Source of the DNA: Kerstersia gyiorum | GTDB lineage: Bacteria; Pseudomonadota; Gammaproteobacteria; Burkholderiales; Burkholderiaceae_B | DNA length: 64,000 bases | Assembly: GCF_004216755.1 (NCBI RefSeq) | Contig: NZ_SGWZ01000005.1 | Coordinates: 167,026 to 231,025 of the forward strand | Reading direction: 5' to 3' | Shown: piece after piece, positions 35,568-44,707 of the stretch | Layout: each line of letters opens with the position of its first letter | Numbering within the stretch: position 1 is the stretch's first letter | Notes under the pieces: generated by a model | What the model was told of the DNA's origin: nothing | Databases searched by the model: none | What the model saw: the letters and a program-made list of their open reading frames with translations, nothing else | Translations under genes and position numbers: made by a program

Positions 35568-36356
35568 TCAGAATGCGGGAACGACCGCACCCTTGTACTT
35601 TTCCAGCAGGAACGCCTTCACTTCCGGCGTCTGCAACGTTTCCACCAGTTTCACCACATCCGGGTTGCTGGCGTTTTCAGGACGCACGGCAACCAGGTTG
35701 GCATAGGGGGAATCCTTGTCTTCCAGGAACAGGGCGTCCTCAAGAGGATTCAGTCCGGCTTCCAGCGCGTAGTTGGTGTTGATCAGCGCCAGATCGACGT
35801 CGGGCAGCACACGCGCCAGGGTGGCGGCTTCCAGCTCACGGAACTTCAGTTTCTTGGGGTTCTCGACGACATCACGGGCAGTAGCCAGGATGTTCGACGG
35901 GTCTTTCAGCTTGATCAGGCCTTGCTGCTGCAGCAGCACCAGCGCCCGGCCGCCATTGGACGGATCATTGGGCAACGCGATCGTGGCGCCGTCACGCAGC
36001 TCGCTCAGGCTCTTGATCTTGCTGGAATAGCCGCCAAAAGGCTCGACGTGCACCAGCGCCACGGAGATCAGGTCGGTACCATGATCCTTGTTGAAGCTGT
36101 CCAGGTAGGGCTTGTGCTGGAAGTAGTTGGCGTCGATGTTCTTTTCGAAGACCTGCTGGTTGGGCTGGATGTAATCGGTGAACACCTTGATGTCCAGGTC
36201 CACGCCTTGCTGGGCCAGGGTAGGCTTGATGAATTCCAGCACTTCGGCGTGCGGCGTCGGGGTAGCGGCGATGGACAGCTTGCCGGCATGGGCAGCACCC
36301 GCAGCCACGGAGAAAATGGCAGCCAGCAGGGCGGAACGAATCAGGGTCGATTTCAT
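35568..36356 (-). CDS. metQ: D-/L-methionine-binding protein MetQ (NlpA family)
   Basis: The 262-residue protein starts at 36356, with AAGGAG eight bases upstream. The signal peptide ends AAGAAHAGK without a lipobox Cys, so it is a soluble periplasmic form. Family motifs include IAATPTPHAEVLEFI, VFTDYIQPNQQV, NYFQHKPYL, ALPNDPSNGGRAL and DLALINTNYALEAGL. It feeds methionine to MetNI. It is the last gene of metN-metI-metQ. Confidence 0.94.
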   Translation of the reverse strand: MKSTLIRSALLAAIFSVAAGAAHAGKLSIAATPTPHAEVLEFIKPTLAQQGVDLDIKVFTDYIQPNQQVFEKNIDANYFQHKPYLDSFNKDHGTDLISVALVHVEPFGGYSSKIKSLSELRDGATIALPNDPSNGGRALVLLQQQGLIKLKDPSNILATARDVVENPKKLKFRELEAATLARVLPDVDLALINTNYALEAGLNPLEDALFLEDKDSPYANLVAVRPENASNPDVVKLVETLQTPEVKAFLLEKYKGAVVPAF

Positions 36357-36412
36357 GATGAAGCTCCTTGAAAACCAGATTAAGGGTACGCGTATAAGAC
36401 AGCCTTGCAAAT

Positions 36413-37102
36413 TCAACGGCGCTGCAAGCGCCGCACCAGGCCATCGCCAAAAACCTGCATGGCCTGCACCAGGACAACGAGAATGATGACTGTGGCCCAC
36501 ATCACGTCGCTCTGGTAGCGCTGGTAGCCGAAACGCAATGCCAGGTCACCCAGGCCGCCGCCACCAATCACGCCGGACATGGCAGAGTAACCAACCAGCG
36601 TAATCGCAGTCACCACAATGGCAGCCACAATCCCGGTACGCGCTTCTGGCAGCAGCACCCAGAACACGGTTTCCCGGGTGTTGGCGCCCATGGAGCGGCT
36701 GGCTTCCAGCACACCCGGGTCCAGTTCACGCAACACGTTTTCCACCAACCGCCCGAAAAACGGCGCAGCACTGAGCACCAGCGGCGGAATCACTCCTGGC
36801 ACGCCCAGCGCGGACCCCATGATGATGCGCGTCAGCGGAATCATCAGGATCAGCAGGATCAGGAACGGCACGGAACGCAGCACGTTCACCACCAGCGACA
36901 GCACCTGATAGGTGCCGCGCTGCTCCAGCATCTGCCCCGGGCTCAGCAGGAACAGCAGCACGCCCAGCGGCAGGCCCAGCAGTACGGTAAAGACCAGCGA
37001 TGCGCCCGTCATCATGAGCGTCTCGACGGTCGCCCAGCCGATCAGCTCCCAATCCAGTCCAGCCAGCAATGACCAGAAGCCTTGCACATCCGCTCCGCTC
37101 AT
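36413..37102 (-). CDS. metI: Methionine ABC transporter permease MetI
   Basis: This 229-residue permease has about five hydrophobic segments. Its sequence (ATVETLMMTGASLVFTVLLGLPLGVLL, VNVLRSVPFLILLILMIPLTR, LVENVLRELDPGVLEASRSMGA with the EAA loop) matches MetI. It overlaps metN by 4 bp and is followed by metQ after ~56 bp. Confidence 0.94.
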   Translation of the reverse strand: MSGADVQGFWSLLAGLDWELIGWATVETLMMTGASLVFTVLLGLPLGVLLFLLSPGQMLEQRGTYQVLSLVVNVLRSVPFLILLILMIPLTRIIMGSALGVPGVIPPLVLSAAPFFGRLVENVLRELDPGVLEASRSMGANTRETVFWVLLPEARTGIVAAIVVTAITLVGYSAMSGVIGGGGLGDLALRFGYQRYQSDVMWATVIILVVLVQAMQVFGDGLVRRLQRR

Positions 37103-38154
37103 CGCAGCACCTCGTATTCAATCCCGGTTTGTTCCAGCTTGCCGGCCAGCGCGTGCCAGCCGGCTTCGGCGCCATTCACCGCCAGCACCAGTTGCCCGTA
37201 GGGCTCGTCCTTGATGCGGCCCACCGTCCCTTGCAGAATGGACAGGTCCAGCGCCAATTCCCGGCTGACCTGGCTCAAGAACGGCGTCAGGGTGGCGTCC
37301 CCGCGGAAACTCAGGCGCACCACGCGGCTACCGTCCGCAGCCTGCTGCACCAGTTCACGCCAGCCATCGGCGTCCTGGCCGCTTTCGGCCAGCAGCGAAC
37401 GCGTCACGTCATGCTGGGGATGCAGGAATACATCCAGCACATCGCCCTGCTCGACCACCTGACCAACTTCCAGCACCGCCACGCGGTTGCACACGGCCCG
37501 GATCACATCCATGCCATGGGTGATCAGGACAATGGTCAGGCCCAGCTGACGGTTGATATCCGTCAGCAGCCGCAGGATGGACTGCGTGGTTTCAGGGTCG
37601 AGCGCAGAAGTCGCTTCATCGCACAGCAGCAGTTCCGGCCGGTTGGCCAATGCGCGGGCAATGCCCACGCGCTGGCGCTGTCCGCCGGACAACTGCGCGG
37701 GAAATTTATCGCGGTGGCTTTCCAGGCCAACCAGCGCCAGCACTTCATCGGCACGTTGTTCGCGCTCGGCCCGCGGCATGCCGGCCAGGCGCAGCGGAAA
37801 GCAGACATTTTCCAGCACTGTGCTGGATGCCAGCAGGTTGAAATGCTGGAATACCATGCCGATACGCTGGCGCAGCTGACGCAGGCCCACGCCTTGCAGA
37901 TCGGTAATGTCACGGCCATCAAGAATGACCTTGCCGGCGCTGGGCCGCTCCAGCAGGTTGAGCAGGCGTATCAGCGTGCTCTTGCCCGCGCCCGATCGCC
38001 CGATAATGCCGAAAACCTCGCCCCGGCGAATGTGCAGGTTTATCCCGCGCAGGGCATGATAGCCTCCCGCGCCGGTCTGCCGGCCAGGTGCCGGCGGGTA
38101 AACCTTTTCAATATTTTCTAGATGGATCACAACAGTAATAGCATCAAAAGGCAT
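37099..38154 (-). CDS. metN: Methionine ABC transporter ATPase MetN
   Basis: The protein has Walker A GRSGAGKST, signature LSGGQRQR, Walker B LLCDEATSALD and the C-terminal NIL domain (VVRLSFRGDATLTPFLSQVSRE) that senses methionine. The ATG at 38154 gives 351 residues. A GTG at 38130 would give MIHLENIEKVY and 343 residues, closer to the family N-terminus. Neither has a clear ribosome binding site, so the start is open. The ATG lies in the loop of an inverted repeat. Confidence 0.92.
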   Translation of the reverse strand: MPFDAITVVIHLENIEKVYPPAPGRQTGAGGYHALRGINLHIRRGEVFGIIGRSGAGKSTLIRLLNLLERPSAGKVILDGRDITDLQGVGLRQLRQRIGMVFQHFNLLASSTVLENVCFPLRLAGMPRAEREQRADEVLALVGLESHRDKFPAQLSGGQRQRVGIARALANRPELLLCDEATSALDPETTQSILRLLTDINRQLGLTIVLITHGMDVIRAVCNRVAVLEVGQVVEQGDVLDVFLHPQHDVTRSLLAESGQDADGWRELVQQAADGSRVVRLSFRGDATLTPFLSQVSRELALDLSILQGTVGRIKDEPYGQLVLAVNGAEAGWHALAGKLEQTGIEYEVLR

Positions 38155-38168
38155 AAAGGGGCTTTTGA
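38144..38168 (-). repeat. Inverted repeat framing the metN ATG
   Basis: TCAAAAG (38144-38150) and CTTTTGA (38162-38168) flank an 11-nt loop that contains the ATG codon at 38152-38154. It could be an operator or an RNA hairpin affecting metN translation; no evidence decides this. Confidence 0.4.
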
Positions 38169-38453
38169 CCCCCGCATTTGCCTTATTTGGGAAGCAGAAA
38201 CGCAGATTACCTGAAAAGCCGGGCAAACCCCAAAACACATCTGGTTGTTAGCTAAGAACCAAAAAAGTAATAAGGACCGACGTAAACCCGTTCATCCACG
38301 CATAACAAGATGGCCATGCCACGCCAATTCCAGCCCCGGCCCGGGATGCCCTGGCGCCAGGCGCCGCACGCAAAAAGAAACGGCTGGCCCGCCGCTCGCA
38401 GCAGCAGGCCAGCCGGCCGAATCATAAACCCTGTCGTGAACGTGGGAAATACG
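38169..38453. other. Intergenic region between metN and the catabolic operon end
   Basis: About 285 bp upstream of metN and downstream of the VanB-like gene. A patch at 38160-38300 is comparatively AT-rich and should hold the metN promoter. A GC-rich imperfect repeat at 38380-38420 (GGCTGGCC, GGCCAGCC) could form a hairpin ending the catabolic transcript. No SAM riboswitch or gene was recognised. Confidence 0.4.
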
Positions 38454-39437
38454 CTACAGGTCCAATACCAGCCGCGGCGACTTGGCTCGCGACACACACA
38501 CCATCATCACCTGGTTGGAAGCTTTCTCGACACTGCTCAGGATGCCGTCGAAATGTTCCACTTCGCCATCCAGCACCCGGACTTCGCACGAGCCACAGAC
38601 GCCCTCCTTGCAGGAATGGTCGCACTCGACGCCGGCATCCAGCAAGGCATCGAGCAGGCTCTTGCCCGCCGGCACCTGGAGCGTCTGGCCGGATTGCTCC
38701 AGATAGACTTCGAAAGCGCCGTCCTGGGCATCTGGCGGCAGCTCCACCGCCGCGAAACGTTCGATATGCGCATGCGGATATGCCAGTTGCCCGCACGCCG
38801 CCTCGAATGCGGCCAGCATCGGTGTCGGCCCGCAGCAGTAATAGTGCGTCTCCGCGCCTTTACCTGACAGCAGCCCGGCAAGGTCCGGCGGACATCCGGC
38901 CTCCTGGTCGATATGCCAGGAAACCGGCACGCCCTCGGCGCGGGCAAGGTCTTCGATTGCTTCGACGAAGGCCGCCTCGCGCCGGCTGCGCGCACAATAA
39001 ACCAGCTCCACACTGGCCTGGCGCGCCGTCAGGTGCCGCAACATGCACAGCAGGGGCGTGATGCCTATGCCGCCGGCCACCAGCACCGTATGCGGCGCGC
39101 CTTCGTCCAGGGCGAAATTGTTGCGCGGCGCGGAAATCGTCAGCCGCTGGCCAACCCGTAAATGCTCATGCACCCAGCGGGAACCGCCACGGCTACCCTT
39201 GTCGTTGAGCACGGCCACCCGGTAGCTGGTATGCCGGGCATCTGCCAGGCAGGCGGGCTGGCACAGCGAGTAACTGCGCACCAGCCCGTTGCCCAGGTGC
39301 AGGTCGATATGTGAGCCCGGCTCATAGGCGGGGAAACGCATGTCTTCCTGCGCTGGCCGCAATTCGATGCTGACGATGCCCTCGGCCTCGTAGCGGATGG
39401 AATGAACCAGGGCATTCAGTATTTTTTCTGTGCTCAT
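38454..39437 (-). CDS. PDR/VanB family oxidoreductase (FMN, NAD, 2Fe-2S) of a Rieske oxygenase
   Basis: The 327-residue reductase has an FMN-binding barrel (YEPGSHIDLHLGNGLVRSYSLCQ), an NAD domain (VLVAGGIGITPLLCML) and a C-terminal plant-type ferredoxin domain with CDHSCKEGVCGSC plus a later Cys. This layout matches vanillate demethylase reductase VanB and phthalate dioxygenase reductase. It is the last gene of the 16-gene operon and should supply electrons to the Rieske oxygenase encoded just upstream. Confidence 0.92.
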   Translation of the reverse strand: MSTEKILNALVHSIRYEAEGIVSIELRPAQEDMRFPAYEPGSHIDLHLGNGLVRSYSLCQPACLADARHTSYRVAVLNDKGSRGGSRWVHEHLRVGQRLTISAPRNNFALDEGAPHTVLVAGGIGITPLLCMLRHLTARQASVELVYCARSRREAAFVEAIEDLARAEGVPVSWHIDQEAGCPPDLAGLLSGKGAETHYYCCGPTPMLAAFEAACGQLAYPHAHIERFAAVELPPDAQDGAFEVYLEQSGQTLQVPAGKSLLDALLDAGVECDHSCKEGVCGSCEVRVLDGEVEHFDGILSSVEKASNQVMMVCVSRAKSPRLVLDL

Positions 39438-39510
39438 ACGAAGGCTTCTTCATCAATGTTCCGGGGGTGTGCCGCCCCTGCCCGTCATCGCTGCGGACAA
39501 GGCGGCAAAC

Positions 39511-40581
39511 TCAGGCCACGCTGGCGGAGCGCACGGCTGGCTTGGCCTGCGCCGCTTCCCTGGCCTGGATCTGTTGCTTGGCCTGGCTGCGCAGATAGCG
39601 CCGCAGGCGCACCAGCCCCATGTCGTGCTGGTACAGGGACTCACGCTGATTGGCGTCCGCCTCCATGTGCTCGACCAGCACGCGGTCCTGCTCCAGCACC
39701 GCCCAGTGGCGCGCTTCCAGGCGATTGCGATACAGGAAGCGCCAGGTGTCGCGCTGCCAGCCGGGCGCAAGCTTGCGCACCCGCCAGAAGAACACCGCCG
39801 ACAGGGTCGGGCTGATGGGCGAAACGCCGTAGACAATGGTGAAGTTGCCACCAGGGCCGCCAGTCTTGGGATACGGAATTTCCAGGCGCATCCAGTGCGT
39901 CCCGGTATCGCCCCACTCCGTCCAGTCGAAATTGACGTTGCGCTGGCCTTCCTTTTCAAAGACGAATCCATGCTCGGTATCGCGGATGGCGAACTTGGCC
40001 TTGGTATCGCCTTCGAACATGGTGTGCGATTGCTTGTGCAGGAAGGTGCCATGCATAGGGTCCATGACGTTATCGCTCACATAGCGCCAGTCTCCCTTCC
40101 ATTCCACGTAGCAAAGAAAGCGCGAATAGGTTTCGTCGTCCGTCAGTTCCTCGGGCAGCACCAGTTCCGGCGGCGTCTGGCAATCCGGTTCAAAGGCGTT
40201 GTAGACCCACACCGCACCCGCCACTTCGCGGACATGGAACGTGCGCGTCGCGCGTGACCCTTCCAGCTTGCAGCCCGGGCTGCCCGGCACCTTGGTCACT
40301 ACGCCATCGCTACGCACTTCCACCCCGTGGTAGGGACAGGCAATCGTGTCGCCCAGCACCACGCCCAGCGACAGGGGCGCCCCCCGGTGGGGGCAGTGAT
40401 CTTCCAGCACGTGCAGCTTGCCGGTCGTGGCATCGCGCCAAAGCACCAGCTTGCGGCCCAGGCGGCGCAGCGAAACCGGGGTTTCCTTCACGAAGCCGGA
40501 CGGGCAGATGGGATACCAGAGATCCTTCAGGCCTTGCTCCAGCAATTGCTCGACAGGGTCGATCTGAGTCAGGGTTTGCAT
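39511..40581 (-). CDS. Rieske non-haem iron oxygenase, VanA/phthalate-dioxygenase-like
   Basis: The 356-residue oxygenase has the Rieske ligands in CPHRGAPL and CPYHGVEV (residues ~63-85) and the mononuclear iron site DPMHGTFLH near residue 175. Sequence layout resembles single-component alpha subunits that hydroxylate or demethylate aromatic acids. AAGGAA precedes the start at 40581. With the downstream VanB-like reductase it forms a two-component oxygenase. The substrate is unknown. Confidence 0.9.
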   Translation of the reverse strand: MQTLTQIDPVEQLLEQGLKDLWYPICPSGFVKETPVSLRRLGRKLVLWRDATTGKLHVLEDHCPHRGAPLSLGVVLGDTIACPYHGVEVRSDGVVTKVPGSPGCKLEGSRATRTFHVREVAGAVWVYNAFEPDCQTPPELVLPEELTDDETYSRFLCYVEWKGDWRYVSDNVMDPMHGTFLHKQSHTMFEGDTKAKFAIRDTEHGFVFEKEGQRNVNFDWTEWGDTGTHWMRLEIPYPKTGGPGGNFTIVYGVSPISPTLSAVFFWRVRKLAPGWQRDTWRFLYRNRLEARHWAVLEQDRVLVEHMEADANQRESLYQHDMGLVRLRRYLRSQAKQQIQAREAAQAKPAVRSASVA

Positions 40582-40661
40582 GATTCAATTCCTTATTGCA
40601 GGCGCCGGCATGCCGACGCGATGGGCGGGCAGGCTGCCGCACTGCGCAGCCGCGCTGGCAA

Positions 40662-40886
40662 TTACTGGGCCAGCGTCTTGATTTCGGCCTGATAGCTGTC
40701 GGGCGTCCACGGCTTGCCGCTGGGGCTGACCGGGCCAGTACGGTTCAGGTACTCGACCAGGCCCTCCAGATCATGGATGCCCATGGCAAAGGCCCGTTCG
40801 AGCGCATCGCCCAGCAGGTCCTCATAAGTCGTGGCCGGACGCGTGCGGGCCTGGTTCGGGTCTAGGTAACGATCATTGGCTTGCAT
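40662..40886 (-). CDS. Small recombinase-like helix domain protein
   Basis: This 74-residue protein begins at 40886 with AAAGGAA upstream. It contains ATTYEDLLGDALERAFAMGIHDLEGLVEYLNRTGP followed by GKPWTPDSYQAEIKTLA. The last segment resembles the helix-turn-helix part of serine recombinase domains (short 'recombinase-like helix' proteins found beside Rieske oxygenase genes). There is no catalytic domain. Its role in the operon is unknown; it might be an accessory or assembly factor for the oxygenase. Confidence 0.75.
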   Translation of the reverse strand: MQANDRYLDPNQARTRPATTYEDLLGDALERAFAMGIHDLEGLVEYLNRTGPVSPSGKPWTPDSYQAEIKTLAQ

Positions 40887-40948
40887 GCTGTATTCCTTTG
40901 CTTTCCGTTTGCTGGTGGCGCCGCCCCGCAAGGCAGGGCGACGGACGA

Positions 40949-42133
40949 TCAGGCCGTGACGCGGTCGTGATCCAACGGCGTGGTCCAGGCGTCATAGCCA
41001 TAGACCCAGTCGGCGTTGCCGCCCTCGCGCAGCCAGTTGTTGCCGCGCGAGCCCAGCTGCACCCGGCTGGTACGCGCCTGGCGCGCCTGTTCGAACTGTT
41101 GCAGCGCACGGGCTACGGCGCCGGCATCCGCGCTCTCCACGTCCGCCAGGCAGCGCGCCAGCACCACGCCATCTTCGATGGCCATGCCCGCCCCCTGCGC
41201 CATGAACGGCAGCATCGGATGGGCGGCGTCCCCCATGAGAGTGACGCAATCCAGTGACCAGGCCGGCAAGGGATCGCGCTCGTACAGCGCCGTCTTCAAC
41301 ACCTCGTCGCAGGCTTGCAGCAAGGCCCGCGCATCTGCGTGAAAACCGGCATAGGCCGCGCGCAGCTCATCGACATGGCCCGGGGTGGTCCAGGATTCCT
41401 GCTGCCAGGAATCCTGGGCAGTGGTGGCGAAAATGAAAATGTCCTCGCCGCGATTGAGCGGGAAGGTCACGATCTGGGTGTAATGGTCCGGCCCCCACCA
41501 CTTGGTGAACGCCCCCAGGTTGGGCACGCCCTGCAGGCGTGCGGCCGGCACAACGGCACGGTAGGCGACAAACCCGGTAAAGCGCGGCTGGTCCGGGCCG
41601 AACATGGCATTGCGAACGGCGGAGTGGATGCCGTCGGCGCCGACCAGCGCCGCCGCCTGCAACTGGCGGCCATCGGCAAGCTGCACCTGAACGCCCGCCG
41701 CATCCTGGACAAAGGACTGCACCTTCGCGCCCAGCAGCACGTTTTCGGCGGGCAGGGCCTGGGCCAGCGCCGCCAGCAGGTCTGCACGATGTATCGTCAG
41801 CTGCGGCGCGCCATAGGCGCGCTCCGCCTGGTCTGACATCTCCAGGCGCGAGGTTTCCTCACCTGTGTCCCAGGTACGGCTGATGCGGTGGGTAGGCCGG
41901 GCAGCGCTGGCGCGAATGGCCTGCCGAAGCGCCGCGTCGCCCAGGCCGTCGAGCGCCCGCACAGCGTTGGGTGTCAGGTTGATATCCGCTCCAACCCGCA
42001 TGAATTGCCGGGTCTGTTCCAGCACCAGCACTTCGTGGCCCAGCCGCCGCAGGGCAATGGCTGCCGTCAGGCCGCCAATACCGGCGCCGGCGATAACGAT
42101 GGGCCTGGCAGGTGCGTTGTTATGGTTCGTCAT
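40949..42133 (-). CDS. FAD-dependent aromatic monooxygenase (salicylate-hydroxylase/NicC-like)
   Basis: The 394-residue flavoprotein has the FAD motif VIAGAGIGGLTAAIALRRLG near the N-terminus, VGADGIHSAVR (DG motif) and LMGDAAHPMLPFMAQGAGMAIEDG (GD motif). This is the class A single-component hydroxylase pattern of salicylate and 6-hydroxynicotinate hydroxylases. The start at 42133 was chosen over a longer frame because the FAD motif then begins near residue 12. It probably hydroxylates the ring before extradiol cleavage. Confidence 0.88.
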   Translation of the reverse strand: MTNHNNAPARPIVIAGAGIGGLTAAIALRRLGHEVLVLEQTRQFMRVGADINLTPNAVRALDGLGDAALRQAIRASAARPTHRISRTWDTGEETSRLEMSDQAERAYGAPQLTIHRADLLAALAQALPAENVLLGAKVQSFVQDAAGVQVQLADGRQLQAAALVGADGIHSAVRNAMFGPDQPRFTGFVAYRAVVPAARLQGVPNLGAFTKWWGPDHYTQIVTFPLNRGEDIFIFATTAQDSWQQESWTTPGHVDELRAAYAGFHADARALLQACDEVLKTALYERDPLPAWSLDCVTLMGDAAHPMLPFMAQGAGMAIEDGVVLARCLADVESADAGAVARALQQFEQARQARTSRVQLGSRGNNWLREGGNADWVYGYDAWTTPLDHDRVTA

Positions 42134-42198
42134 GATGGTTCTCGTGGTGGTGCACTGCTTGGCATGCGGCGTCTGAGGATGCGCGCCTTGCATGCAGC

Positions 42199-43170
42199 TC
42201 AGGATTTTTCGGTCAGGAACTTGCCCTGCGGGCCATCAGCGTTCTTCTGCCGCCGGGTATTACCGTCAATGCCGCCGTCGATGGCCCATTCGGCAAAAAC
42301 CGTGGGACCGGGCTCGAAATCACGCGGCTCCCAATCGGCGGTCAGGTGGTCCTCATCCGCGTAATACTCGATCAAGGCGCCTGCCGGATTGCGGAAATAC
42401 CAGAAATAGGCCGACGACACCGGATGGCGGCCAGGGCCAAGCTGTGTTTCCCAACCGCAGCGCGAGATATGCATGCCGCCGCCGAAGACCTCGTGAATAT
42501 CCCGGACGGTGAATGCGACATGATTCAGGCCGCGCTTGCCGGTCGGCAATTGCAGCAGGAACAGGTCATGGTGGCCGCCGTCTGCCGAACAGCGCATGAA
42601 GGCGCCGCGGCCCGGATAGCGGTCCGAGGCGCTGAAACCCAGCTGGCTGGCATAGAACGCTTCGGTACGGGCCACGTCGGCCACGAAAAAGACCACGTGC
42701 CCGACTTCGATCGGCGTGGCGCGGTCGTAGATAGGCGCCGGCTGGTTGACGCGCGGCTGATCCTGCCAGGTGTTCATCGCCGCGCAGGGCAGCGCCACTT
42801 CATGCTTGCGCGTGACCTGCAGGCGCACTGCCAGCCCGTTGGGGTCGGTGCAACCGATGCGGCGCGCCCCGTCCACCATGCCATCGACAAAACCCGGTTC
42901 AGCAGCAATGCGCGCGGCAATCGCGTCCAGGTCGGCCGGACTCTCCACTCCCCAGACCACTTCACGCAGGGTCGGTCCGGCCTCTATCCCGTCCGGCAAG
43001 CCTGGCTTGGCCGCATCGGCCACTACCACGCGGCAGCCGTTAAGGCACTCGAATACCAGCTCGTCGGATGATTCGCCCGCCAGCGCCAGCCCCCAATCCA
43101 GCATGAAACGTCGGCAGGTGTCGAGGTCGTCTACGCCATAAGTGATCTGGTCTATGCCCAATATGCTCAT
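42199..43170 (-). CDS. VOC-fold extradiol-type dioxygenase, two domains
   Basis: The 323-residue protein has two glyoxalase/VOC domains. The C-terminal one keeps a plausible 2-His-1-Glu iron triad: His in EVGHVVFFVADV, His in LNHVAFTVRDI and Glu in ALIEYYADED. The N-terminal domain (GIDQITYGVDDLDTCRRFM) is degenerate. This matches type I extradiol ring-cleavage dioxygenases. AAGGAG precedes the start. A ring-opening step after the oxygenases is the natural reading. Confidence 0.85.
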   Translation of the reverse strand: MSILGIDQITYGVDDLDTCRRFMLDWGLALAGESSDELVFECLNGCRVVVADAAKPGLPDGIEAGPTLREVVWGVESPADLDAIAARIAAEPGFVDGMVDGARRIGCTDPNGLAVRLQVTRKHEVALPCAAMNTWQDQPRVNQPAPIYDRATPIEVGHVVFFVADVARTEAFYASQLGFSASDRYPGRGAFMRCSADGGHHDLFLLQLPTGKRGLNHVAFTVRDIHEVFGGGMHISRCGWETQLGPGRHPVSSAYFWYFRNPAGALIEYYADEDHLTADWEPRDFEPGPTVFAEWAIDGGIDGNTRRQKNADGPQGKFLTEKS

Positions 43171-43188
43171 GTTCTGCTCCTTGCTGAT

Positions 43189-44670
43189 TCAGTGGGACGG
43201 ATTGGCCCAGGCGAGGGGCAATTCATTCGTGCCCCAGTACATGCTTTTCTGCTCCATGTACTGGACGATCCCCGCCCGGCCCTTCTCGCGGCCCAGGCCG
43301 GAATCGCGCCAACCGCCGAAGGGAGTCGAAATGGAAAACTGCTTGTAGGTGTTGACCCACACCGTGCCCGCCTGCACGGCCCGGCCCAGGCGCCAGGCAC
43401 GCTTGAAATCACGGCTCCAGACACCTGCTGCCAGCGCGTAGATGCTGTCGTTGGCCTGTTCGACCAGCGCTTCTTCGTCATCGAACGGCATGGCCACCAG
43501 CACCGGCCCGAAGATTTCCTCGCGCGTGATGCGCGCCTGATTGTCCAGGCCTTCGATGATGGTGGGGGTGTAGAACCAGCCGCGCTCGAACTGGCTGCCT
43601 GCCGGGCGCACGCCGCCCGTACGGATTTGCCCGCCTTCGGACACGCCCAGTTCCACGTAGCGTTCAATGCTTTCCCGATGGCGCGCCGTGATCAGCGGCC
43701 CCATCTGCGTCTTTTCATCGGCCGGATCGCCAACACGCAGTGCCTGCGCTCCCGCCACCAGGCGTTGCATGAATTCGTCATAGATGCCGCGCGCCACGAA
43801 AAGCCGCGACCCGGCGATGCAGGATTCTCCCGAACTGCTGAAGATGCCGTACAGCACCCCATTGACGGCGTGATCCAGGTCCGCGTCGTCCAGCACCATG
43901 GTGGCAGACTTGCCACCCAGCTCCATGGACACCGGCATCATCTTCTGCGCGGCGATACCGGCGATGTGCTTGCCGGTCGATGTACCGCCGGTAAACGACA
44001 CGCGCCGTACCAGGGGATGGCGTGTGATCACATCACCGATCACCGAGCCCTTGCCCGGCAGCACGCTGATCATGCCCCTGGGCACCCCGGCCTCCTCGCA
44101 CAGCCGCGCCAGTTCCAGCGCCAAGAGCGGCGTGACCTCCGCCGGCTTGAGAATCACGGCATTGCCGGCAGCCAGGGCCGGCGCCAGCTTCTGCGCATCA
44201 CTGGCAATCGGAGAGTTCCATGGAGTGATGGCCGCAACCACGCCCATGGGCTCGTGTACGCTCATGGTGACGTACTCACCGCGAGACGGTGTGATGATGT
44301 CTTCCATGGTTTCGCAGGCAGCGCCGAAGAACTGGAAGGTGGCGGCGGCGCTGGCGACCAGCGCACGTGTTTCCTGAATCGGCTTGCCGTTATCCTGGCG
44401 CTGCAACTGCGCCAGCATTTCCGCCCGCTGGCGGATGAGCGCAGCCACCCGGTACAGGACTTCGGCACGCTGATGCGGCAACCGCCGCGCCCAGTCTGTG
44501 CTGAGGAATGCCGCATGGGCGCGTTCAATCGCCTCTTCGGCATCAGCGGCGCTGGCGGCATTCAGGCGCGCCACTTCCTCGCCCGTCGCCGGGTAGATGC
44601 TGGCGTACTCCTCGCCACTGCCTGGCCGCCATTCACCGGCAATATTGATGGGCAAAAGCGCTGGATACAT
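43189..44670 (-). CDS. NAD(P)-dependent aldehyde dehydrogenase
   Basis: The 493-residue enzyme has VVAAITPWNSPI, the cofactor motif FTGGTSTGKHI, the catalytic Glu in MELGGKSA and the catalytic Cys in GESCIAGSRLF. It starts at 44670 with AGGAAG upstream; the longer open frame is Arg-rich and unlikely. It would oxidise an aldehyde formed by ring cleavage or by the ThDP enzyme. It lies between the dioxygenase and aspartate dehydrogenase genes. Confidence 0.94.
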   Translation of the reverse strand: MYPALLPINIAGEWRPGSGEEYASIYPATGEEVARLNAASAADAEEAIERAHAAFLSTDWARRLPHQRAEVLYRVAALIRQRAEMLAQLQRQDNGKPIQETRALVASAAATFQFFGAACETMEDIITPSRGEYVTMSVHEPMGVVAAITPWNSPIASDAQKLAPALAAGNAVILKPAEVTPLLALELARLCEEAGVPRGMISVLPGKGSVIGDVITRHPLVRRVSFTGGTSTGKHIAGIAAQKMMPVSMELGGKSATMVLDDADLDHAVNGVLYGIFSSSGESCIAGSRLFVARGIYDEFMQRLVAGAQALRVGDPADEKTQMGPLITARHRESIERYVELGVSEGGQIRTGGVRPAGSQFERGWFYTPTIIEGLDNQARITREEIFGPVLVAMPFDDEEALVEQANDSIYALAAGVWSRDFKRAWRLGRAVQAGTVWVNTYKQFSISTPFGGWRDSGLGREKGRAGIVQYMEQKSMYWGTNELPLAWANPSH

Positions 44671-44707
44671 GATGAGTCTTCCTGGTCCGTTTCGTGTCGC
44701 CACAGCG

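Noticed and set aside
38155..38300. Possible SAM or other methionine-related riboswitch before metN
   Set aside because: I could not fold a known SAM-riboswitch core; only a simple inverted repeat is visible.
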